Part shown: piece after piece, positions 45,092 through 54,201 of the stretch
Layout of the letters: every line of letters begins with the position of its first letter
Position numbering within the stretch: position 1 is the stretch's first letter
From: Rhodanobacter glycinis
Lineage (GTDB): Bacteria; Pseudomonadota; Gammaproteobacteria; Xanthomonadales; Rhodanobacteraceae
Assembly (NCBI RefSeq): GCF_006438785.1
Contig: NZ_RCZB01000001.1
Coordinates: forward strand, 569,912 to 633,911
DNA: 64,000 nt
Direction of reading: 5' to 3'
The notes under the pieces: model-generated
What the model was told of the DNA's origin: nothing
Databases searched by the model: none
What the model saw: the letters and a program-made list of their open reading frames with translations, nothing else
Made by a program: the position numbers and the translations under genes

Positions 45092-47349
45092 GCGCGCAGC
45101 TCGCGCGGGCGAGACATCGGAAGGGAAGCATCCGGATGGTCGGCTGCGGTGTGGCGACCGACGCGTAGCGCGTTGAGCACCACCACCAGCGAACTCAGCG
45201 ACATGCCGATACCGGCCAGCCACGGCGGCACAAAGCCGAACGCGGCGAACGGCACGGCGCACAGGTTGTAAAGCAGCGCCCAGCGCCGGCTCTGAGTCAT
45301 CACCTGCTGCACCTGCCGGGCGATCAGGCGGGCATCGACAAGGCCGTCCAGACGTCCATCCAACAACAGCAGGTCGGCGTGCGCCTGGGCCAGTTCGGTG
45401 CCGGAGGTGAGCGCGGCGGAAACGTCGGCGCCGGCCAGTAGCGGCGCGTCGTTGCTGCCGTCGCCGACGGCCAGCGTGATGTGGCCGTGGCGACGTGCTG
45501 CCAGCAGCCGCGCAAGCTTGTCGGCGGGCGACTGGCGCGCGTGCCAATCGTCGATACCCAGGCGTCGGGCCAGCGCGGCCACGCGCGTTGCGGTATCGCC
45601 GCTGGCGATCATCGGCGTGATGCCTTCGGCGCGCAGCGCGTCGAGCATGCGGCGGGCATCTGCGCGCGGTTGTTCGTCCAGATGAAACGCCGCGATGGCG
45701 CCCTGCTCGTCGGCCAGCATCAAGGCATCGGTCGCCGCCGCGGCTACCGGCTCGCCGCTGGCGGCGAGCGCAAAGCCGGCGCGACCCAGACGAAGCATGC
45801 GGCCTTCGATCAATCCGCTGATGCCGTCACCGGCACTGACCTGCACGGACTGCGCGCGCAATGGCAGCGCATGTTGACGCGCCACATCGGCCAGCGCACG
45901 GGCCAGCGGGTGAGAGCTTTCGTGGGCCAGCGCGGCGGCCAGTTGCAGGACCTGTTCCGGCGTGTCGCCGCGCAGGGGTTCGACCGCACGACGATCCAGG
46001 CGCGGCACGCTCAACGTGCCGGTCTTGTCGAACAGCGCGCGGTCCACCCTCGCCAGCGTGGTCAGCGCGGCGCCGTCGGTGACGAGCACTCCGCGGCTGG
46101 CCAGCACGCCGAGCGCACGGGTCAGCGTGGCGGGACGAGTCAGCGCGAACGCACACGGACAGGCCACCACCAGCACCGCCACCGCCGCCTCGAACGCGCG
46201 GTCAGGCTCGACCAGCAGCCAGCCCAGCGCCGTAAGCACGGTCAACAGCAGCACGCGAGCGACGAAACGACCGATCTCGCGGTCGCTGTCACTGGTCACG
46301 TTGCGTGCTTGTCGTGCGCGGCTGGCCAGGGCGCCCAGTCGCGCCATCGTGGTGGTGGCACCGCCTTGCTCCACGCGCATGTCGGCAGGGCCGGACAGCA
46401 GCACGCTGCCAGCGATCAACCGTTCCCCACGTTGGCGCTGCACCGGGCGGGATTCACCCGACAGCAGCGCCTCGTCCACTTGCGCGTCGGCACTTTCCAG
46501 CATGCCGTCCGCCGGTACCGTGGCGCCTTCGGCGATGTGTACGCGATCGCCGGGCAGCAGGGTGATGGCGGCGACAGTCTCCAGTGCGCCATCGGCGCTG
46601 CGCCGCTGCGCCAGCATCGGCGAGGCATCGATCACCGCGTCGCCCAGCGCGCCGCTGCGATGGCGCGAGCGCAGTTCGAGATAGCGTGCTCCGAGCAGCA
46701 GGAACACGAACATGCTCACCGAATCGAAATAGATCTCGCCACTGCCGCGCAACGTGTTCAGCGTGCTGGCGAGGAACACCAGGCCCACTGCCAGTGCCAC
46801 CGGCAGGTTGATGCCGAGCCGGCGTTCACGCAGCTCATGCACGGCACCGGCGAAGAACGGTTGCGCCGAATAGAACACCAGCGGCACGGTGGTGATCAGG
46901 CCGAGCCAGCGGAACAGGTTGCGCGTGCTGAAGTCGACGAAATCGACCACGCCGATGTAGATCACGAAGGCGTACGTCATCACCTGCATCGCGCACATGC
47001 CGGCGACCAGCAGGCGCTTCAGCGCGTCATGTTGTTCATGCGAGCGGATGTCGTCGATGCTGTCGTGCTGCAGCGGCTGCGCCGGACAGCGGGCGGCGGC
47101 GAAGTTGTCGAGCAAGGTCGGTAGCGAAGTGCGTTGCATGTCCCATACGACCCGCACGCAGCGCGCGGTGCGGTCGATGGCGACACGGCGGACGCCGGGC
47201 AACGCATGGATGCGTTGCTCCAGCCACAGGATCTGGCGAGGGTCGTGCAGCGATTCAACCCGCAGCGCGATCTCGCTGCAGCCGTCGCGGCGGCTGCGCA
47301 ATACCTGCGCTGCCAGCAGCGGATTTGCCCATGCCGCGTGCGCGTTCAT
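45088..47349 (-). CDS. ccoI: copper-translocating P-type ATPase CcoI
   Basis: A 753-residue P1B-type ATPase. Eight predicted helices, the CPC ion motif (VVACPCAFALTRP, about residue 396), the phosphorylation motif DKTGT (about 442), HP in SSHPLARAL and the GDGSNDAP hinge are all present. CcoI supplies copper for the binuclear centre of CcoN. The N-terminal HMA-like region (about 18-80) keeps the fold pattern (ALPGVRRVAIDRT) but lacks the usual CxxC ligand pair. The ATG at 47349 overlaps the end of the CcoH-like gene (ATGA). Confidence 0.9.
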   Translation of the reverse strand: MNAHAAWANPLLAAQVLRSRRDGCSEIALRVESLHDPRQILWLEQRIHALPGVRRVAIDRTARCVRVVWDMQRTSLPTLLDNFAAARCPAQPLQHDSIDDIRSHEQHDALKRLLVAGMCAMQVMTYAFVIYIGVVDFVDFSTRNLFRWLGLITTVPLVFYSAQPFFAGAVHELRERRLGINLPVALAVGLVFLASTLNTLRGSGEIYFDSVSMFVFLLLGARYLELRSRHRSGALGDAVIDASPMLAQRRSADGALETVAAITLLPGDRVHIAEGATVPADGMLESADAQVDEALLSGESRPVQRQRGERLIAGSVLLSGPADMRVEQGGATTTMARLGALASRARQARNVTSDSDREIGRFVARVLLLTVLTALGWLLVEPDRAFEAAVAVLVVACPCAFALTRPATLTRALGVLASRGVLVTDGAALTTLARVDRALFDKTGTLSVPRLDRRAVEPLRGDTPEQVLQLAAALAHESSHPLARALADVARQHALPLRAQSVQVSAGDGISGLIEGRMLRLGRAGFALAASGEPVAAAATDALMLADEQGAIAAFHLDEQPRADARRMLDALRAEGITPMIASGDTATRVAALARRLGIDDWHARQSPADKLARLLAARRHGHITLAVGDGSNDAPLLAGADVSAALTSGTELAQAHADLLLLDGRLDGLVDARLIARQVQQVMTQSRRWALLYNLCAVPFAAFGFVPPWLAGIGMSLSSLVVVLNALRVGRHTAADHPDASLPMSRPRELRA

Positions 47350-47576
47350 CGCGGCGGATCGGGCGGCGGTGGGTGGGAGCTGCTGTGCGAGCTGGCCGGT
47401 ACGCCGAAGACGGTATGCGAAGTATCCAGCGGCGTGTCGGCGTGGTGCATGCCCAGCACGATCATCCAGACGCAGCCAGCCAGTGAGGCGACGAAAATGA
47501 CTATGCCAAGCCACAGCACCGGCTGGCGATACCAGACCGATGCGGTGCGGGCGGCGATGTCATTGGCTGCTGGCAT
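47346..47576 (-). CDS. ccoH: CcoH/FixH-like small membrane protein
   Basis: A 76-residue protein with one transmembrane helix (WLGIVIFVASLAGCVWMIVLG, about 22-42) preceded by WYRQPVLW, followed by a short periplasmic tail rich in Ser, His and Pro. Position between ccoP and ccoI identifies it as the FixH/CcoH slot. It is much shorter than the usual FixH of about 150 residues, so only the membrane anchor portion is kept. It overlaps ccoP by 17 bases and ccoI by four. Confidence 0.68.
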   Translation of the reverse strand: MPAANDIAARTASVWYRQPVLWLGIVIFVASLAGCVWMIVLGMHHADTPLDTSHTVFGVPASSHSSSHPPPPDPPR

Positions 47577-48468
47577 CGGCGTCGTGCGACAGGTGATAGA
47601 CGTAGGCGGCGATCATGTGGATCTGGTCATCGGACAGGCGCGGACTCCACGCCGGCATCTGGCCCTGGCGACCTTCGCCGATGGTTTTCTCGATATTGGC
47701 CACGCTGCCGCCATGCAGCCAGATGTGATCGGTGAGGTTGGGCGCGCCCAGCGCCGGATTGCCCTTGCCTTCGGCACCGTGGCAGGCGGCACAGGTAGCG
47801 AACATGGGTTTGCCGGCTGCTGCCTTGGCTGCGTCATGCGGGGACCCGGACAGGCTCAGCACGTATTGCGCGAGGTTCTTCACGTTGTCCGCGCCGAGGC
47901 TCGCCCATGGCGGCATCACACCGCGGCGGCCATCGTGGATCGAGGTAATGATGTCGTTGCCGGTGCCGCCGTAGAGCCAGTCGTTGTCGCCGAGATCGGG
48001 TGCGCCGAGCACCACGTTGCCTTTCGCGCCGCGCTGGTGGCAGGCGGCGCAGTTGTCTTCGAACAACACCTTGCCCATCTGAAGGGCGGCCGGGTCGCTG
48101 GCCAGCTGTTCGACCGGATACATCCTGAAGCGCTCCATCAACGGGACGAGTTTGGTGTCATTGGCGGCCACGTTGCGCGCCAGTTCGCCGTGCGCCGTCC
48201 AGTTCAGCGCGCCTTTGTGACTGCCGAAGCCGGGGAACAGGTACAGGTAGGCGAAGGCAACCACGAACATGCTGGTCGAAAACACCACCCACCAGCGCGG
48301 CAGCTTGCGCACACCCTCACGCAGCACGCCGTGCGCCCAGACATGGCCGCTGGTGCCGTCGGGCAGGGTCGGGATCTTCGCGCGCGGGCCCCACAGGAAC
48401 AGGAACAGAGTGATGCCCATGTTGAGCACCACCAGAAACATCACCCACAACGACCATCCTGCACTCAT
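47560..48468 (-). CDS. ccoP: cbb3 oxidase dihaem subunit CcoP
   Basis: A 302-residue dihaem cytochrome c subunit. Two N-terminal membrane helices (LWVMFLVVLNMGITLFLFLW and VVFSTSMFVVAFAYLYLF) are followed by two cytochrome c domains with haem sites CAACH near residues 145 and 225; distal Met ligands fit MPPW and MPAW. It passes electrons to CcoO and CcoN. The ATG at 48468 overlaps the ccoQ stop (ATGA). Confidence 0.93.
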   Translation of the reverse strand: MSAGWSLWVMFLVVLNMGITLFLFLWGPRAKIPTLPDGTSGHVWAHGVLREGVRKLPRWWVVFSTSMFVVAFAYLYLFPGFGSHKGALNWTAHGELARNVAANDTKLVPLMERFRMYPVEQLASDPAALQMGKVLFEDNCAACHQRGAKGNVVLGAPDLGDNDWLYGGTGNDIITSIHDGRRGVMPPWASLGADNVKNLAQYVLSLSGSPHDAAKAAAGKPMFATCAACHGAEGKGNPALGAPNLTDHIWLHGGSVANIEKTIGEGRQGQMPAWSPRLSDDQIHMIAAYVYHLSHDADASSQ

Positions 48469-48650
48469 GGACGATCCTCCTTCGTTTCGGCATCGGTGGG
48501 TTCGTCTTCCATCGGCAGCCGCGCCATGCGATTGAACGTGCGCTTGTGCTGCTTGTGCCAGGCCCAGATCCAGATACCGATGAAGGTGACCATCATCAGC
48601 AGGATGATGGCGCCGGCGACGTGGCCCCAGACCGGGCTCACGGGCGTCAT
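48465..48650 (-). CDS. ccoQ: cbb3 oxidase small subunit CcoQ
   Basis: A 61-residue single-helix protein (VAGAIILLMMVTFIGIWIWA) followed by a basic segment (WHKQHKRTFNRMARLP) and an acidic tail, the standard CcoQ/FixQ layout. It stabilises the CcoNOP complex. It overlaps ccoO at its start and ccoP at its end by four bases each. Confidence 0.9.
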   Translation of the reverse strand: MTPVSPVWGHVAGAIILLMMVTFIGIWIWAWHKQHKRTFNRMARLPMEDEPTDAETKEDRP

Positions 48651-49300
48651 GGCGCACCCCCATCGCTGGCGGCGGCAGCGGTCGGCGTGGGTTGTTCGTT
48701 GCGGATGCCCAGGCCTTGCAGGTAGGCGATCAGCGCGTCCATCTCGGTCTTGCCGTCCACCGCGGCAGGCGCCGCGGCAATGTCGGCGTCGCTGTAGGGA
48801 TCACCCAGCCTGCGCAGGGTGCGCATGCGCGCCTGGATATCGGCGGCATCGAGTTTCCGCTCGGCCAGCCACGGGTAGCCGGGCATGTTGGATTGCGGCA
48901 CCACCTGGCGCGGACCCATCAGGTGCATGCGTTGCCAGGCATCGGAATACTTGCCGCCCACGCGCGCCAGATCCGGTCCGGTGCGCTTGGAACCCCACTG
49001 GAACGGACGGTCGTAGACCGACTCCTCGGCGGTGGAAAAATGCCCGTAGCGCTGGGTCTCGAAACGCAGTGCGCGAATCATCTGCGAGTGGCACAGGTAA
49101 CAACCCTCGCGCACATAGACATCCTTGCCCGCCAGCCGCAACGGATCGTACGGCTGCACGCCGGGCGGCGCCTTCATCGAATGCGCTTCCATGAACAGCG
49201 GCGTGATCTCGGCCAGGCCGCCGAGCGACACCATGATCGCGATCAGAATGCCGAGCAGGCCGGCGTGTTTCTCGATCGCTTCGAAATGTTTGTAAGCCAT
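48647..49300 (-). CDS. ccoO: cbb3 oxidase monohaem subunit CcoO
   Basis: A 217-residue membrane-anchored cytochrome c. The N-terminal helix is LLGILIAIMVSLGGLAEI, the haem site CYLCH lies in YVREGCYLCHSQMIR (about residue 70), and DRPFQWGSKRTGPDLARVGG and the axial Met region (NMPGYPWL) are classic CcoO sequence. It takes electrons from CcoP to CcoN. The gene starts 127 bp after the ccoN stop; that spacer is empty apart from the ribosome-binding site. Confidence 0.94.
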   Translation of the reverse strand: MAYKHFEAIEKHAGLLGILIAIMVSLGGLAEITPLFMEAHSMKAPPGVQPYDPLRLAGKDVYVREGCYLCHSQMIRALRFETQRYGHFSTAEESVYDRPFQWGSKRTGPDLARVGGKYSDAWQRMHLMGPRQVVPQSNMPGYPWLAERKLDAADIQARMRTLRRLGDPYSDADIAAAPAAVDGKTEMDALIAYLQGLGIRNEQPTPTAAAASDGGAP

Positions 49301-49427
49301 GGGGTGAGCTCTACTTGAAGAGTGCGGCCATGGATGGCCGCCTTTGGGCTTGCAGGACCGGGATGTCTTGCCGAAATAGGAACCTGATCGAAGCGGCGAT
49401 CATGGATGAGCGCATCAGCTAATTTCC

Positions 49428-50894
49428 TCAACCGGCCGCAGGCAGCGGGGCAGGTACCTGGTGTGGCACCGGCTCGGGGATCGGCACCGGAATCGGCTTG
49501 ATCAGCCGCGCCCGTGCATCCGCCGCGGTGTACCAGAGGTTCCATGCCATCACCCACATGCCCGACAGGATGCACACGCCGCCCAGCCAGCGGATCAGGT
49601 ACATCGGCTTGATCGCGATCAGGCTGTCCAGGAAGCCGTAGGTGAGCGCGCCGTCGGGCTGGGTGGCACGCCACATCAGGCCCTCGGTGACGCCGGCAGT
49701 CCACATCGAACCCACGTACAACAGGGTGCCCGTGATGTGCAGCCAGAAATGCAGCTCCATACCGCGATTCGAATGCATCTCCGGCCGACCCAGCGCGCGG
49801 GGCGCCATCGCGTAGAGCGAGCCGATGGTGATCATCGCCACCCAGCCGAGCGAGCCGGAATGCACGTGGGCGATGGTCCAGTCGGTGTAGTGCGACAGCG
49901 AGTTCACCGTCTTGATCGCCATCATCGAACCTTCGAAGGTGGACGCGGCGTAGAACACCAGCGACATCACCATGAACTTGGCAGCGGGGTCGGTCTTGAG
50001 CCGCCACCACGAGCCGTTGAAGGTGAGCAGGCCGTTCGCCGCCGAACCCAGGCTCGGCATCAGCAACACCAGCGAGAACGCCATGCCGACCGACTGCACC
50101 CAGTCGGGCAGGGCGGTATACATTAGGTGGTGCGCGCCGGCCCACATGTAGACCGAGATCAGCGCCCAGAAATTGACGATCGAGAAACGGTAGCTCCACA
50201 GTGGCTGCTGCGCCTGCCTCGGCACGAAGTAATACATCATGCCGAGGAAGCCGGCGGTGAGGAAAAACGCCACCGCGTTGTGGCCGTACCACCACTGCAC
50301 CATCGCATCGACCACGCCGGAGTAGATCGGGTACGACTTGAACATCGACACCGGCAAGGCGAGGTTGTTGACGATGTGCAGCAGGCCCACCGCGATGATG
50401 AACGCGCCGTAATACCAGTTCGCCACGTAGATGTGCTTGATCCGCCGGCGCGTGAGGCTGCCGAAGAACACCACGCCGAAGCTCACCCACACCACGGCGA
50501 TCAGGATGTCGATGAACCATTCCGGTTCGGCGTATTCCTTGCTTTGGGTGAGGCCCAGCGGCATCGTCACCATCGCCAGCACGCAGATCAGCTGCCAGCC
50601 CCAGAAGGTGAAGCCGGCCAGCTTGCCGAAGGCCAGCCGTGCGTGGCCGGTGCGCTGCACGATGTAATAGCAGGTACCCATCAGCGCCGAGCCGCCGAAC
50701 GCGAAGATCACGCCGAAGGTGTGGTCGGGGCGGATCCGGCTGAAGGTCAGCCACGGAATGTCGAAGTTCAGCGCGGGCCACATCAGCTCCGCCGCGGCGT
50801 AGACGCCGACCGACATGCCGATGATGCCCCACACCGCCGCGGCCAGCAGGAACTGGCGCACGACCTTGTCGTTGTAGTACTCGGTATTCGGCAT
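49428..50894 (-). CDS. ccoN: cbb3 oxidase catalytic subunit CcoN
   Basis: A 488-residue haem-copper oxidase subunit I of the C-type. About twelve helices are visible. Conserved sites include [20 protein letters not shown] (about residues 205-224, with the CuB-site His), the [14 protein letters not shown] segment with two CuB-site His, and [12 protein letters not shown] carrying the haem His. It reduces O2 at high affinity and pumps protons. The ATG at 50894 is preceded by GGGGA. The operon order is ccoN-O-Q-P-H-I-S. No ccoG lies between ccoP and ccoH. Confidence 0.95.
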   Translation of the reverse strand: MPNTEYYNDKVVRQFLLAAAVWGIIGMSVGVYAAAELMWPALNFDIPWLTFSRIRPDHTFGVIFAFGGSALMGTCYYIVQRTGHARLAFGKLAGFTFWGWQLICVLAMVTMPLGLTQSKEYAEPEWFIDILIAVVWVSFGVVFFGSLTRRRIKHIYVANWYYGAFIIAVGLLHIVNNLALPVSMFKSYPIYSGVVDAMVQWWYGHNAVAFFLTAGFLGMMYYFVPRQAQQPLWSYRFSIVNFWALISVYMWAGAHHLMYTALPDWVQSVGMAFSLVLLMPSLGSAANGLLTFNGSWWRLKTDPAAKFMVMSLVFYAASTFEGSMMAIKTVNSLSHYTDWTIAHVHSGSLGWVAMITIGSLYAMAPRALGRPEMHSNRGMELHFWLHITGTLLYVGSMWTAGVTEGLMWRATQPDGALTYGFLDSLIAIKPMYLIRWLGGVCILSGMWVMAWNLWYTAADARARLIKPIPVPIPEPVPHQVPAPLPAAG

Positions 50895-51267
50895 GCGGTT
50901 TCCCCGATCAATCCCTACAGTATTCGTGCAAGCATGGCGCCCTGCCATGACTACGATCAATTCGCTGCGTCAATTCGTCCTGAGCGGCCTGTTGCACGAA
51001 TTCGCTGCGTGGTCCGGCAGGGGCAGGCCCGGTCCGCATCGACATGGCAGCGGCCGTGTGGGCCGGGATCGTGTATTTCTGCGGCTTTCGGAGCGGAACC
51101 GGGTAAACGGAACACTCCGGTCGCTTCAAAATGGTGCCCGCCGCCGCGACTGGCAGCAACAATTTTTCGGCTCAGGCTGCGCCGATTTGCCACAGGATGG
51201 CAAGCTCGATCGGGTATCCTTGGCAGTGTCGTCGCGGCCCATCGCGACCTGTCTTCCGGTTGATTCC
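50895..51267. other. divergent promoter region between ccoN and ispG
   Basis: A 373-bp non-coding stretch between two divergent genes. It contains the candidate Fnr/Anr site (50947-50960), a 7-bp direct repeat TCAATTC at 50957-50963 and 50970-50976, and an exact 12-bp repeat AATTCGCTGCGT at 50959-50970 and 50999-51010. The right 150 bp must hold the ispG promoter. An open frame runs through it in phase with ispG but has no homology. Confidence 0.5.
50917..50960 (-). promoter_or_regulatory. candidate Fnr/Anr-activated promoter of ccoN
   Basis: On the minus strand TTGAT-CGTA-GTCAT (50960-50947) matches the Fnr consensus TTGAT-N4-ATCAA at eight of ten positions. A weak -10 (TACTGT, 50922-50917) lies downstream, so the start of transcription would be near 50910 and the box would centre about 43 bases before it. 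This is the class II activator position expected for an oxygen-regulated cbb3 operon. No binding evidence exists; the second half site is imperfect. Confidence 0.4.
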
Positions 51268-52527
51268 ATGAGTGAGATTGCATCGCAGAAACCGCACCCG
51301 GCCGAACCTGGTCGGCGCCGGCCCAGCGTGGCCGTGCAGATCGGCAAGGTGAAGGTGGGTGGCGCTGCGCCGATCGTGGTGCAATCGATGACCAACACCG
51401 ACACCGAAGACCCGGCCAGCACTGCGAAGCAGATCGCCGAGCTGGCCCGTGCCGGTTCCGAACTGGTGCGCATCACGGTGAATACGCCGGCCGCCGCTGC
51501 GGCAGTGCCACGCATTGCCGAGCGACTGGCGATGATGGGCGTGGGCGTGCCGATCATCGGTGACTTCCACTACAACGGCCATCAACTGCTGGAACGCGAG
51601 CCGGCCTGTGCCGAGGCGCTGGCGAAGTACCGCATCAATCCCGGCAACGTCGGTTTCGGCAAAAAGAAGGATAGCCAGTTCGGCGCGATCATCGAGATGG
51701 CGCTGCGCTACAACAAGCCGGTGCGCATCGGCGCGAACTGGGGCTCGCTCGACCAGAGCATGGTCACCGCCCTGATGGACGAGAACGCGCAACGCGCCGA
51801 CCCGTGGGATGCTTCGCACGTGGCACGCGAGGCGCTGATCCGCTCCGCGCTGGATTCCGCCGCGAAGGCCGAGGAGATCGGCCTGGCGCGCGACCGCATC
51901 ATCCTGTCGTGCAAGGTTTCCGGCGTGCAGGAACTGATCGCGGTATACCGCGACCTTGCCGCGCGTTGCGACTATGCCTTGCACCTGGGCCTGACCGAGG
52001 CAGGCATGGGCTCGAAGGGCATCACCGCTTCCAGCGCTGCGCTGGCCGTGCTGCTGCAGGAAGGCATCGGCGACACCATCCGCATCTCGCTGACGCCGGA
52101 ACCGGGCGCCTCGCGTACCGGTGAGGTGATCGTGGCGCAGGAGTTGCTGCAGACCATGGGTCTGCGCTCGTTCACGCCGCTGGTCACTGCCTGCCCGGGC
52201 TGCGGTCGCACCACCAGCGAATTCTTCCAGGTGCTGGCCAAGACCGTGCAGGAACATGTGCGCGAGCAGATGCCACTGTGGCGGGTGAAATACGACGGCG
52301 TTGAGAACCTCACTCTGGCGGTGATGGGTTGCATCGTCAACGGTCCGGGCGAATCCAAGCACGCCAACATCGGCATCTCGCTGCCCGGCAATGGCGAGGC
52401 GCCGGCGGCGCCGGTATTCATCGACGGCGAAAAAGCGATGACCTTGCGCGGCGACAATATCGCCAGCGAATTCGTCGGCATCCTGGATGACTACGTGGCG
52501 CGCAAGTACGCGCTGCGGGCGGGCTGA
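51268..52527 (+). CDS. ispG: 4-hydroxy-3-methylbut-2-enyl-diphosphate synthase
   Basis: A 419-residue IspG of the MEP isoprenoid pathway. It converts MEcPP to HMBPP using a [4Fe-4S] cluster. The cluster ligands are visible in [10 protein letters not shown] (two Cys) and [10 protein letters not shown] (one Cys). The N-terminal TIM barrel begins with [20 protein letters not shown] and includes [13 protein letters not shown]. The ATG at 51268 gives the usual N terminus. The gene is divergent from ccoN, and an HD-GYP gene follows on the same strand after 108 bp. Confidence 0.95.
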   Translation: MSEIASQKPHPAEPGRRRPSVAVQIGKVKVGGAAPIVVQSMTNTDTEDPASTAKQIAELARAGSELVRITVNTPAAAAAVPRIAERLAMMGVGVPIIGDFHYNGHQLLEREPACAEALAKYRINPGNVGFGKKKDSQFGAIIEMALRYNKPVRIGANWGSLDQSMVTALMDENAQRADPWDASHVAREALIRSALDSAAKAEEIGLARDRIILSCKVSGVQELIAVYRDLAARCDYALHLGLTEAGMGSKGITASSAALAVLLQEGIGDTIRISLTPEPGASRTGEVIVAQELLQTMGLRSFTPLVTACPGCGRTTSEFFQVLAKTVQEHVREQMPLWRVKYDGVENLTLAVMGCIVNGPGESKHANIGISLPGNGEAPAAPVFIDGEKAMTLRGDNIASEFVGILDDYVARKYALRAG

Positions 52528-52635
52528 GGTCTTCGTCACAGGCCCGTATTTGATGCCGCCGAATCCTGTCGACAGGCGGCTTGCGGTGTGGCAAGAATGC
52601 GCCACACCGGTGCGTTGCAGAGGTCGGCAGTGGCG

Positions 52636-53445
52636 ATGACTCCTCAATTCCGTACGGCCCTGGTCTACCTGGTGGCCGCTGCGCTGTGGATATGGTTCTC
52701 CGACCAGGCGCTGAACGCGCTGGTGAACAGCCAGACGGAGCTTACTTTTCTGCAGAGCCTCAAGGGCTGGCTGTTCGTGCTGGCCACCGCGCTGGCGCTG
52801 TACTGGATGATCGGACGCGACCTGCGCCGCATGGAAGCGGTCAACCGGATGCTGCTCAATGGCCACGAGCAATCCCTGCGTGTGCTGGTATCGGCGATGG
52901 ACATCCGTCACAAGGAAACCGGCGATCACTCCGAGCGGGTGATGCGCATGGCGGTGGGTCTGGCGAAGCGGGTTGGTGTGCAGGGCAAGCCACTGCACGA
53001 CCTGACCTTCGGGGCACTGCTGCACGATATCGGCAAGCTGGCGTTGCCGGATGCCATCCTGATCAAGCCGGGCAAGCTGGATGGCGAGGAGATGGCGCAG
53101 ATGCGCCGGCACCCGCAAATCGGCTACGACCTGTTGCAGCGTGTGGATTTCCTGCGTGCGGCCGTCGACATTCCGTACGGCCATCACGAGCGCTGGGACG
53201 GCGGCGGTTATCCGCAGGGTCTGCGCGGTGAGGCGATCCCGCTGGCAGCGCGGATATTCAGCGTGGTTGACGTGTGGGATGCACTGATCACCGCCCGTGT
53301 GTACAAGCCGGCGTGGCCGGAGGCGGAAGTGCTGGATTATCTGCGCGATGTCGCCGGCAGCCAGCTCGATCCGGGCCTGGTCGAGCTGTTCCTGGAAAAC
53401 TATGGCGAGCTCAAGGCGCTCGGTCGCATGGCCGAGGTCAGCTAA
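52636..53445 (+). CDS. membrane HD-GYP domain protein
   Basis: A 269-residue protein with two N-terminal hydrophobic segments (about residues 8-24 and 38-58) enclosing a short loop (WFSDQALNALVNSQTELTFL). A HD-GYP phosphodiesterase domain follows: the HDIGK motif is near 131 and HHERWDGGGYPQGLRGE near 175-191, so both the metal-binding HD and the GYP signature are intact. Such domains hydrolyse cyclic di-GMP. The protein is shorter than typical receiver-HD-GYP regulators and lacks a receiver domain, so it would sense through its membrane part. Confidence 0.86.
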   Translation: MTPQFRTALVYLVAAALWIWFSDQALNALVNSQTELTFLQSLKGWLFVLATALALYWMIGRDLRRMEAVNRMLLNGHEQSLRVLVSAMDIRHKETGDHSERVMRMAVGLAKRVGVQGKPLHDLTFGALLHDIGKLALPDAILIKPGKLDGEEMAQMRRHPQIGYDLLQRVDFLRAAVDIPYGHHERWDGGGYPQGLRGEAIPLAARIFSVVDVWDALITARVYKPAWPEAEVLDYLRDVAGSQLDPGLVELFLENYGELKALGRMAEVS

Positions 53446-53454
53446 CCGTATTCG

Positions 53455-54201
53455 TCAGCGCGTCCGCGCGAGGGCGGAGTCCGGACCGGGTTGCAGCAGG
53501 CGCGGCGTGAGATCGGCCCAGCTGCCGACGCGCCCGGGCAACTGGCTCAGGCGGGCGACCTCCTGCAGGAACTGCGCGCGTGGCATTTCGATGGCACCCA
53601 GGCCGAGCGTGTGCGGGTTGCTGACCTGGGTGTCGATCAGCGGAAAATCCATCTCGCGCAGCAGCCGGGCAATCGCGACCAGTGCGATCTTGGAGCCACC
53701 GCTCTCGGCGCTGAACATCGATTCCCCGCAGAACAGCCGACCCATCGCGACGCCATAGATGCCGCCGACCAGTCGCTCGTCGTCCCATACTTCCACGCTG
53801 TGCGCGTAACCCAGTTGATGCAGTTGTCCGTACGCATCGATCATGGCCGGCACCAGCCACGTGCCGGAATCGCCAGCGCGCGGTGCGGCGCAGGCACGGA
53901 TCACCGCGTCGAAGGCGTGGTCGATGGTCAGTCGCCAGTGCTTGCCGGAAAGCTGGCGGCGCAGGCTCCGATTCACGCTCAGCGATTCCGTGCGGAACAC
54001 GCAACGCGGATCGGGCGACCACCACAGGATCGGCTCGCGTTCGCCGTACCAGGGAAAGATGCCGCGGCTGTAGGCAGCCAGCAGGCGTTGCGGCGACAGG
54101 TCGCCACCGAAGGCGAGCAATCCGTTGGGGTCGGTCAGCGCATCGCGCGGATCGGGGAAGCGATCCGTGACATCAGGATCCAGCAGCGGCAGGCGTTTCA
54201 T
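53455..54201 (-). CDS. aat: leucyl/phenylalanyl-tRNA--protein transferase
   Basis: A 248-residue Aat. Family hallmarks are GLLAFGGDLSPQRLLAAYSR, GIFPWYGEREPILWWSPDPR, YAHSVEVWDDERLVGGIYG, and GRLFCGESMFSAESGGSKIA. It attaches Leu or Phe to N-terminal basic residues, marking proteins for ClpS/ClpAP degradation. The start at 54201 overlaps the stop of the upstream GNAT gene (ATGA), so the two are co-translated. It is convergent with the HD-GYP gene, 9 bp away. Confidence 0.95.
   Translation of the reverse strand: MKRLPLLDPDVTDRFPDPRDALTDPNGLLAFGGDLSPQRLLAAYSRGIFPWYGEREPILWWSPDPRCVFRTESLSVNRSLRRQLSGKHWRLTIDHAFDAVIRACAAPRAGDSGTWLVPAMIDAYGQLHQLGYAHSVEVWDDERLVGGIYGVAMGRLFCGESMFSAESGGSKIALVAIARLLREMDFPLIDTQVSNPHTLGLGAIEMPRAQFLQEVARLSQLPGRVGSWADLTPRLLQPGPDSALARTR

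Noticed and set aside
52520..52546. Possible terminator after ispG (CGGGCT / GGCCCG)
   Set aside because: The stem is only six pairs with one wobble and a 15-nt loop, and the sequence after it (TATTTG) is not a U tract.
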